DNA of 10,610 bases from Streptomyces sp. NBC_01408 (GTDB taxonomy: Bacteria > Actinomycetota > Actinomycetes > Streptomycetales > Streptomycetaceae). The stretch's first letter is position 1, and each line of letters opens with the position of its first letter. This document shows positions 6,028 through 10,610 of this stretch, in pieces. The notes beneath the pieces were generated by a model that saw only the letters and a list, made by a program, of their open reading frames with translations, had not been told where the DNA came from and did no database searches. A program made the position numbers and the translations under genes. The stretch is taken from the NCBI RefSeq assembly GCF_026340255.1, contig NZ_JAPEPJ010000007.1, positions 1 to 10,610 of the forward strand. The letters run 5' to 3'.

Positions 6028-6261
6028 TCAGCGCCCGAGACCGCTGCCGCGGCTCTGGTCCGGCGCGGGCGGCTGGTAGGCGCGCTCGTCCTCGTACTGC
6101 TGGGCCTGGCGTGCGACCTCGGCTTTGGCCTGGGCCTGGCTGGCCCGGGCCCGTTGGGCGGTCTCGGTGCGCTGGCAACGGCCAGCGTCGCGACGGTTGC
6201 CCCCCGTCGGGGCCTCCGTGAAGGGCAGCGCCCGGGCATCCGTGGACGAACGCTGTGGAGC
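6028..6261 (-). pseudogene. C-terminal fragment of an Ala/Gln-rich coiled-coil protein
   Basis: A frame on the minus strand ends at TGA 6028-6030 with a convincing protein tail: TETAQRARASQAQAKAEVAR, QAQQYEDERAYQPPAPDQSR, GSGLGR. The Ala/Gln/Glu/Arg pattern suggests a long helix or coiled coil followed by a flexible end. It has no start codon. Its frame is exactly continuous with the upstream conserved hypothetical gene across that gene's TAG stop (6262-6264), which may be chance. Tails of this type occur in plasmid mobilisation proteins, but the match is too weak to name the gene. I read it as the remnant of a gene whose 5' part was lost. Confidence 0.45.
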
Positions 6262-6747
6262 CTACGATCCCGAGCGCAGCCCCAGGACACTGTGCTGCAC
6301 CACGCCCGCGGGAAGATCGCTCTTCCCCGAAGCCCGAGCAGTCAACTCCAACAGGCCGGCCCGGAGGTCAGCGGCGGGCTCACCGAGGACGATCGCGCTG
6401 ATGACCAGCTCCAGCATCAGGCACTCGTAGTCATCGCCCGGGCTCCGGTAGCGCTTGCCATCGGCTTCCACCAGAGCAGAGGCGATCTTCCTCCCGCCAC
6501 CAGGCGTGAGGGCGAAGGACACCGCATAGACGCAATGACCGGTCCAGCTCCGGTGCATGAAGAGGACGTCTTCTTCAGCGAAGACGTTCCACTTCTCGTC
6601 CATGTCCCGAGCTCGATATCCGCACCGGATCCGGTCCCAGTCTTCGTCCGTCCATACACGATCCGGCAGCTGAGGCACCGGCCTGGGCGTGCTGATCGGG
6701 TGGAGGCGCCGGAAGGACTCTCGGGTGAGCGGGGCATCGGCAGTCAT
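6262..6747 (-). CDS. Conserved hypothetical protein with HRSWTG motif
   Basis: This 161-residue protein has the layout of a small soluble protein family common in Streptomyces and of unknown role. It reads VWTDEDWDRIRCGYRARDMD, EKWNVFAEEDVLFMHRSWTG, then YAVSFALTPGG and a helical half with CLMLELVISAIVLGEPAADL and LTARASGKSDLPAGVVQHSV. The WNVF...HRSWTG segment resembles a conserved strand pair, but no catalytic residues can be named. Start ATG 6747 fits the length; the upstream GTAGGAT gives only a moderate ribosome-binding site. An IS5-family element sits 45 bp upstream, so the native promoter may have been displaced and expression may now depend on the IS or on the short remaining leader. 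Confidence 0.75.
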   Translation of the reverse strand: MTADAPLTRESFRRLHPISTPRPVPQLPDRVWTDEDWDRIRCGYRARDMDEKWNVFAEEDVLFMHRSWTGHCVYAVSFALTPGGGRKIASALVEADGKRYRSPGDDYECLMLELVISAIVLGEPAADLRAGLLELTARASGKSDLPAGVVQHSVLGLRSGS

Positions 6748-6788
6748 GACGTGATCCTACGGAAGCGCCCTTCTGGCCGGACAGGGAA

Positions 6789-6791
6789 TTA
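6789..6791. repeat. Target-site duplication, left (TTA)
   Basis: TTA directly abuts the left end of the IS5-family element and is repeated at 7677-7679. Three-base duplications are usual for this group. Confidence 0.8.
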
Positions 6792-6797
6792 GAGGTC

Positions 6798-7253
6798 CTA
6801 ACAAAGGCGTTGGACGTGTCGGTGGGTGATGAGGCAGGTGGCGAGTCCGAGGAAGGCTTCGTGGATGTCGTCGCGTCGTTCCCATCGGATCCGTAATCGG
6901 CGGAAGCCGTGGAGCCATGCGATGGTCCGCTCCACGACCCACCGGTGGATGCCGAGGCCGGAACCGTGCGGGACACCGCGGCGGGCGATCACCGGTTTGA
7001 CGCCCAGCGCCCAGACGAGACGGCGGTATTTGTCGTGGTCGTAGCCACGGTCGCCGAGCAGGGTGTCGGGTCGGTTGCGTGGCCGTCCGACCAGGCCTGC
7101 GACAGAGGGGATCTTCTTCAGCAGGGGTATCAGCTGGGTGATGTCGTTGCGGTTGCCGCCGGTCAGTGAGACGGCGAGTGGGATGCCCTGGCCGTCGACG
7201 ATGAGGTGGTGCTTGCTGCCCGGACGTGCGCGGTCGACCGGGCTGGGACCGCT
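6798..7253 (-). CDS. IS5-family transposase, orfB (made as orfA-orfB frameshift product)
   Basis: orfB carries the rest of the DDE catalytic core. It reads SGPSPVDRARPGSKHHLIVD, then GIPLAVSLTGGNRNDITQLI, the second aspartate in LLGDRGYDHDKYRRL (residue 195 of the fusion) and the glutamate in RWVVERTIAWLHGFRRLRIR (residue 235). It ends with ATCLITHRHVQRLC at TAG 6798-6800, nine bases from the inner side of the IS end. It has no start of its own at the junction, so it should be expressed only through -1 frameshifting at CCCAAAA. All three catalytic residues are present and there is no nonsense codon, so the element may still transpose. Confidence 0.9.
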   Translation of the reverse strand, partial: SGPSPVDRARPGSKHHLIVDGQGIPLAVSLTGGNRNDITQLIPLLKKIPSVAGLVGRPRNRPDTLLGDRGYDHDKYRRLVWALGVKPVIARRGVPHGSGLGIHRWVVERTIAWLHGFRRLRIRWERRDDIHEAFLGLATCLITHRHVQRLC

Positions 7254-7633
7254 TTTGGGCCCCGCCGAGCTGCCCTGACGTGGGAGGAGTCGATCACCGC
7301 CCTCGACCAGTCCAGCTTCTTCGCGACCCGCAGCTTCTTCAGCAGCACCAGGTGCAGTTGGTCCCAGACGCCGGCATCGTTCCACGCGGCCAGACGTCGC
7401 CAGCAGGTCATGCCTGATCCAAAGCCCAGCTCCTGCGGCAGGTACTCCCACTGAATCCCGGTATGCAACACGAACAGGATCCCGCAGAGGGCCTGCCGGT
7501 CCGGCACCCGAGGGCGTCCCTCCACCTGCTTCGGCGCCGGATCAGGCAGCAACGGCTCGATGAGCGACCACAGTTCATCCGACACGATCCATGGCCGCGA
7601 CTGACGTTTCCCCACAGCCAGACCAACGACCAT
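7163..7633 (-). CDS. IS5-family transposase, orfA
   Basis: orfA encodes the N-terminal half of the transposase. It includes the DUF4096-type domain (SRPWIVSDELWSLIEPLLPD, GRPRVPDRQALCGILFVLHT, IQWEYLPQELGFGSGMTCWR) and the first catalytic aspartate in VIDSSHV (residue 115). Meaningful protein runs from ATG 7633 to residue 127 (RRGPK). Beyond this the zero frame gives an unrelated Ser/Ala/Arg tail to 7163, which supports a switch to the -1 frame at 7253. The heptamer C-CCA-AAA occurs in frame exactly there (7259 to 7253 on the minus strand), a canonical -1 slippery sequence. Restoring the frame yields a 278-residue DDE transposase of normal length. orfA alone may act as a regulator in such elements. 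Confidence 0.9.
   Translation of the reverse strand: MVVGLAVGKRQSRPWIVSDELWSLIEPLLPDPAPKQVEGRPRVPDRQALCGILFVLHTGIQWEYLPQELGFGSGMTCWRRLAAWNDAGVWDQLHLVLLKKLRVAKKLDWSRAVIDSSHVRAARRGPKAVPARSTAHVRAASTTSSSTARASHSPSH
7253..7259 (-). promoter_or_regulatory. Programmed -1 frameshift site (CCCAAAA)
   Basis: On the minus strand the bases read C CCA AAA in the orfA frame, an X XXY YYZ heptamer. A -1 slip continues as AGC GGT CCC, which gives the conserved GPKSGPSPVD of IS5 transposases. No downstream stem was folded. Confidence 0.8.
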
Positions 7634-7676
7634 CCGAACCGAAAGTCACATGATCAACAGCTTCTGTTAGGACCTC

Positions 7677-7679
7677 TTA
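7677..7679. repeat. Target-site duplication, right (TTA)
   Basis: TTA directly abuts the right end of the IS5-family element and matches 6789-6791. Confidence 0.8.
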
Positions 7680-7769
7680 CAGCCGCCGCGGCCGGCCCTC
7701 CCTCACATCGCGCGAGCCCCGGCTGGCGAGGTGCCTCGTGCGTTGGCGCCCCGCCTCCGCAGCTCGTAC

Positions 7770-9056
7770 TCAGGGGCGGCCGACGGAGGTGTACCGGAAT
7801 CCGATCTCGCGCAGGCGGGTCGGGTCGAGGAGGTTGCGGCCGTCGAAAAGGACGGGTGTGTGCATGGCGCTGTGAGCCTCCTTCCAGTCGATCTCGACGA
7901 GTTCGGGCCACTCGGTCACAATCACCGCGGCGTCCGCACCGGCGAGTGCCTGCTGCGGGGTCGGGAGGCGGGTGACGGAGTCCCACGGCTCCCCGGCGGC
8001 CGGGCGGGCGAGGGGGTCCCAGGAGCGTACGTGTGCGCCTTCGGCGAGCAGGCGGCTGGCGAGCACGGTGGAGGGTGCCTCGCGCATGTCGTCGGTGCCC
8101 GGCTTGAAGGCCATGCCCAGGAGGGTGACGTGCTTGCCTGCGAGGTCGCCCAGCTCGTCCTTGAGGTGCTGAATCGCGCGGCGCTTTTGGATGTTGTTGA
8201 CGTTAATGACGGCGGTGAGGAGCTGGGGGTGGAAGCCGGTGTTGGAGGCCATCTGGCGCAAGGCCTCACTGTCCTTGGGGAAACAGGAGCCGCCCCAGCC
8301 GATCCCCGGGCGCAGGAAGTGGGCGCCGAGACGGTGGTCCATGCCGACGGCCCCGAGAACCTCGGTGACGTCGGCGCCGGTGTTCTCGCAGAGGGTGGCG
8401 ATCTCGTTGGCAAAGCTGATCTTCGTTGCGAGGAGGGCGTTGGAGGCGAGTTTGACCATCTCGGCGGACTTGACGTCCATCGTGGCGACGGGGGCGTTGA
8501 TGCCGGTGTGTAGGGCGGCGACCAGGGCGCCGGCGGTGTCGTTGTCCTGTCCGATCACGATGCGGTCGGGGGCCATGAAGTCGGTGATGGCTCGGCCTTC
8601 GGCGGTGAACTCGGGGTTGGAGACGTAGCCGACGTGGGAGAGCCCGATCTCGTCGAGCAGGGCGCGGGCGCGGGCGCCGGTGCCGACGGGGACGGTGGAC
8701 TTCATGACGACGGCGCGCAGGTCGTGGGCGTCGGCCAGGGAGCGGACGACGGCAAAGACTCGCGAGAGGTCGGCGTCGCCGGAGGCGGAGGGCGGGGTGT
8801 CCACGCACACGTAGGCGATCTCGGCGCTGGTGACGGCCTCGGTGAGGTCCTGGGTGAAGGTGAGGCGTTCCTTGTTGCGGGCGATCATGTCGCCGAGGCC
8901 GGGTTCGTGGATGGGGACGTCGCCGGCGTTGAGGATGCGGACGCGTTCGGGGTTGATGTCCCGGACGGTGACGTGGTGGCCCAGCTCGGCGAGACACGCG
9001 CCAGTCACCAGGCCGATGTATCCGGCGCCGAACACCGCGATGCGTCGCTCTGCCAT
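7770..9056 (-). CDS. UDP-glucose 6-dehydrogenase
   Basis: The enzyme oxidises UDP-glucose to UDP-glucuronate with two NAD+, supplying acidic sugar for exopolysaccharide or cell-wall polymers. The 428 residues are a normal full length. The N-terminal Rossmann fold has FGAGYIGLVTGACLAELGHH; STVPVGTG and SNPEF (Glu149) follow. The middle domain has EMVKLASNALLATKISFANE (Lys202, Asn206). The catalytic cysteine is Cys258 in GIGWGGSCFPKD, with Asp262. The C-terminal UDP-binding domain has LGMAFKPGTDDMREAPS and VTEWPE. The start is ATG 9056; the frame is open further upstream, but that reading is antisense to the glycosyltransferase. The gene follows the glycosyltransferase remnant on the same strand after 161 bp. 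The IS5-family element begins 93 bp past its stop. Confidence 0.96.
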   Translation of the reverse strand: MAERRIAVFGAGYIGLVTGACLAELGHHVTVRDINPERVRILNAGDVPIHEPGLGDMIARNKERLTFTQDLTEAVTSAEIAYVCVDTPPSASGDADLSRVFAVVRSLADAHDLRAVVMKSTVPVGTGARARALLDEIGLSHVGYVSNPEFTAEGRAITDFMAPDRIVIGQDNDTAGALVAALHTGINAPVATMDVKSAEMVKLASNALLATKISFANEIATLCENTGADVTEVLGAVGMDHRLGAHFLRPGIGWGGSCFPKDSEALRQMASNTGFHPQLLTAVINVNNIQKRRAIQHLKDELGDLAGKHVTLLGMAFKPGTDDMREAPSTVLASRLLAEGAHVRSWDPLARPAAGEPWDSVTRLPTPQQALAGADAAVIVTEWPELVEIDWKEAHSAMHTPVLFDGRNLLDPTRLREIGFRYTSVGRP

Positions 9057-9110
9057 GGTCTGTCCATTCTCTTCGTACGGGTTCAGGCGGGTTGATCTCA
9101 TCTGCCCGGA

Positions 9111-9133
9111 TGGCGCCCTGATCTCGGGCGCCA
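9111..9133. promoter_or_regulatory. Perfect hairpin in the leader of the UDP-glucose dehydrogenase gene
   Basis: TGGCGCCC (9111-9118) and GGGCGCCA (9126-9133) are perfect inverted repeats of 8 bp around a 7-base loop. They lie 55 bases upstream of the dehydrogenase start and 85 bases past the glycosyltransferase stop. The structure could be a terminator for the glycosyltransferase transcript, an attenuator, or an operator. There is no T-run, so its role is open. Confidence 0.5.
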
Positions 9134-9217
9134 CCCTACTCGGCTGTGCTTGGACGCCCGGAATCGCGTCGCGGGGGGGCGACCCGGCGGGGCAGGTGGG
9201 CCGGGCCTTCAGGTGAT

Positions 9218-10092
9218 TCAGGTCCGGGCGGCGAGGACTCGGTCGTAGATGTCGAGGTAGCGGGGGGTGAGAGAGCGCCAGGAGTAGCGGTCGAGGGCGA
9301 ACCGGCGGGCTGCCTCGCCGCGGCGGGTGAGCTCTGCGGGGTCGGTGAGTGCCTGCTCGATGGTGGTGACGAGGTCGGCGAGGTCGCCGGGGGCGGGGAG
9401 CCAGCCGGTCGCGTGGGGGCCGTTGGTGGTGACGTAGCCGAGGGGGCCGCCGCTGGCGGAGGCGATCACGGGGGTGCCGGAGGCCATCGCTTCGAGGTAG
9501 ATCAGTCCGAAGGGCTCGTCGACGGATGGGGCGGTGAGGAGGTCTGCGCAGTGCAGGCCGTCGATGAGGTCGCTGTGGGGGCGCCAGCCGGCGAAGTAGA
9601 CGTCGTCGGTGATGTGGAGGTCGCGGGCGAGAGTATGGGGGTGGTCTCCCTCCCATTCGCCGGGGTGGCCTCCCAGGATCAGCAGTGCGGTGCGTACAGG
9701 GGTGCGATCGCGCAGGGCGGCGATGGCCTGCAGGAGGAGGTTGAGGTGCTTGAAGGCGAGGAAGCGGCCCATCCACAGCAGGAGTGGGCGACGGCGGCCC
9801 TGATCGTCGTGGAGCATGCGGCGGACGTCGGCGGTGGTGTAGCGGATAGTGCCGGGGCCTGGCCGGGGAGCCATCCCTGGGGATCGTCGACGAGCCACCG
9901 GTGGAGGGTCTTGTAGCGGTCGGCCTCGACGAAGGCCGCGGGCGGGGTGAAGCGGTCGGTGTCGACGCCGTTGGGCACCAGGTCGATCCGGCTGTCGGGG
10001 ATCTCCACCAGCGACTGGGCGAGGGCGCGGTCCTGTTCGGAGATGACCACGATCCGGTCGCTGGCGCGGGCGTACGCGCGTAGGCGGTTCAT
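9218..10092 (-). pseudogene. GT4-family glycosyltransferase, 5'-truncated and frameshifted
   Basis: This is a retaining GT-B glycosyltransferase (GT4, glycosyl transferases group 1) that would add a sugar from a nucleotide donor to a polysaccharide intermediate in the cytoplasm. The first frame reads MNRLRAYARASDRIVVISEQ, SRIDLVPNGVDTDRF and DRYKTLHRWLVDDPQGW. The second resumes at GTIRYTTADVRRML, then PLLLWMGRFLAFKHLNLLLQ, LILGGHPGEWEG, DDVYFAGW and the EX7E motif in EPFGLIYLEAMASGTPVIAS. The frames differ by one base, near 9851-9870. About 290 residues remain; the N-terminal acceptor-side domain is mostly missing, because the sequence turns into cas5e at about 10095. Genes of this kind next to a UDP-glucose dehydrogenase point to an exopolysaccharide locus. 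The protein is unlikely to be active. Confidence 0.8.
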
Positions 10093-10095
10093 CCA

Positions 10096-10431
10096 GTGGG
10101 GCGCCGGTCGTGCCCGCCGGCCGGGCCCGTGCTGGTCGCCCACGGCCTGGACAATGCAGCTGCCGCACTGGCCACGTTCCCGCTCCACCGGACCCGCCCG
10201 TACGGGGAGGACACCGTGAGCGTCGACATCGCCCACGACCAGCCCCCAAGCACAGGGCATCCGGCACGTCACCGGCTGCCGGACAACCCGGTGACCTTCG
10301 ACGAGTACCGGCGGGCATGGGACCCCCGCACCGAGTACGTCACCACCCTGACCCTCCCGGCTGAGCTGTGCGCCGGCCTCGGAGCCGACTGGATCAACGC
10401 GCTTGCCAACCGGCAGGAGACCGCAGCATGA
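10096..10431 (+). pseudogene. cas5e: Type I-E CRISPR protein Cas5e (CasD), C-terminal part, 5' end missing
   Basis: Cas5e caps the 5' handle of the crRNA in the type I-E Cascade complex. Here only about 110 C-terminal residues are present. The reading begins at GRRSCPPAGPVLVAHGLDNA, matching the family's conserved LGRRSCPP segment, which normally lies mid-to-late in the protein. It continues with PLHRTRPYGE, NPVTFDEYRRAWDPRTEYVT and LTLPAELCAGLGADW. An in-frame TAG lies at 10081 and no N-terminal Cas5 sequence precedes 10096. The GTG at 10096 falls inside the conserved motif and is not a natural start. The stop overlaps the next gene's ATG (ATGA), the usual cas5e-cas6e coupling. I identified the family by recognition, without a search. 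Confidence 0.75.
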
Positions 10432-10610
10432 CCACCACGAACACGGGCACGGGCACGGGCACGGCAACGGGCACGGGCACGGCAACGGGCACGGCAACGG
10501 GCACGGCAACGGCAACGGCAACGGCAACGGGCGGAGCCTGGCTGACTCAGCTGCGGATGAACACCCGGAACAAGAACGCACTGCGGGACCTGGCGGACGG
10601 CAACCAGCTG
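10428..10610 (+). CDS. cas6e: Type I-E CRISPR endoribonuclease Cas6e (CasE/Cse3), N-terminal part (partial)
   Basis: Cas6e cuts pre-crRNA at the repeat hairpin and stays bound as a Cascade subunit. The gene starts at ATG 10428, overlapping the cas5e stop, with CAGGAG about nine bases upstream, and runs off the right edge after 61 codons. After an N-terminal extension, residues 37-61 read AWLTQLRMNTRNKNALRDLA and DGNQL. This resembles the Cas6e start, where a short strand (xLTRxRxNxxxR) is followed by a helix (ALRDLxDxxxLH). The first 36 residues are mostly alternating Thr-Gly and Thr-Ala, which is not part of the fold. cas1 and cas2 would be expected downstream. The identification rests on the short core and on the neighbour. 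Confidence 0.72.
   Translation, partial: MTTTNTGTGTGTATGTGTATGTATGTATATATATGGAWLTQLRMNTRNKNALRDLADGNQL
10443..10532 (+). repeat. Hexanucleotide tandem repeat in cas6e (Thr-Gly/Thr-Ala)
   Basis: Fifteen consecutive six-base units of ACGGGC or ACGGCA encode residues 6-35 as Thr-Gly or Thr-Ala pairs. Since the unit is a multiple of three, gain or loss of copies keeps the frame. Such arrays are prone to slippage, so copy number may vary among strains. Confidence 0.9.

Larger units (their letters stand above)
6792..7676 (-). mobile_element. Complete IS5-family insertion sequence, 885 bp (IS427-like group)
   Basis: Both ends are visible. The left end reads GAGGTCCTAACAAAGGCGTT and the right end, on the opposite strand, GAGGTCCTAACAGAAGCTGT; the first 12 bases are identical and the rest partly match. 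Each end is flanked by TTA (6789-6791 and 7677-7679), a 3-bp target duplication. Inside are two overlapping frames joined by a likely -1 frameshift, as in the IS427 group of the IS5 family. Ends, duplication and transposase look intact, so the element may be active or recent. Confidence 0.92.

Noticed and set aside
7731..8513. Plus-strand open frame of 260 codons
   Set aside because: It is antisense to the well-supported UDP-glucose dehydrogenase and is a Gly/Val/Glu-rich shadow.
9057..9776. Upstream extension of the dehydrogenase frame
   Set aside because: It is an Arg/Pro-rich out-of-frame reading of the glycosyltransferase; the dehydrogenase fold begins at ATG 9056.
9146..9916. Plus-strand open frame of 256 codons
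   Set aside because: It is antisense to the glycosyltransferase domain with its EX7E motif.
10110..10581. Minus-strand reading with Pro/Leu/Cys repeats
   Set aside because: It is the antisense of the cas6e hexanucleotide repeat and of cas5e; only the part left of 10092 belongs to the glycosyltransferase.

Overview
The window looks like DNA from a high-GC actinomycete, most likely Streptomyces or a close relative. Coding is GC-rich at third positions, start codons include GTG, ribosome-binding sites are GGAG-like, and several proteins (DUF1918, the PNPOx-like split barrel, IS families) have the look of that group. This assignment is by recognition, not by a search. The density of insertion sequences, truncated genes and frameshifts fits an accessory region such as a chromosome arm, an integrated element or a linear plasmid.

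Left part (1-3,330). The window opens with the 5' end of an IS21-family istA gene on the minus strand. The end of this element lies in or next to the 3' end of a small membrane-protein gene (274-519). A minus-strand hypothetical gene (860 to about 1525) with no clear start codon diverges from an intact PNPOx-fold flavoprotein-like gene (1550-1978). Next comes a graveyard: a frameshifted LacI helix-turn-helix remnant (2147-2255), two neighbouring decayed minus-strand genes (one with an in-frame TAG, one with a one-base frameshift), and the N-terminal stump of an ISL3-family transposase (3056-3271).

Middle part (3,330-6,790). A small single-helix membrane protein (3639-3896) is followed by about 800 bp without a convincing gene. 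That stretch carries a repeat family: two inverted 89-bp copies (81/89 identical) around a 254-bp spacer, plus shorter variants. A related copy lies beyond the GNAT acetyltransferase gene (4721-5269), so this gene is bracketed by the repeats. Then come a DUF1918 protein with a terminator-like hairpin, a C-terminal gene fragment and a conserved hypothetical gene.

Right part (6,790-10,610). An 885-bp IS5-family element (6792-7676) is complete, with matching ends, TTA target duplications and a CCCAAAA slippery heptamer between orfA and orfB. Beyond it lie an intact UDP-glucose 6-dehydrogenase gene and a frameshifted, 5'-truncated GT4 glycosyltransferase gene, together resembling part of an exopolysaccharide locus. 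The glycosyltransferase remnant abuts, head to head, a 5'-truncated type I-E cas5e (casD) gene. That gene overlaps the start of cas6e (casE), whose N-terminus carries a long Thr-Gly/Thr-Ala repeat. No CRISPR array, tRNA or rRNA gene was found. The least explained element is the inverted repeat family at 4154-4585.
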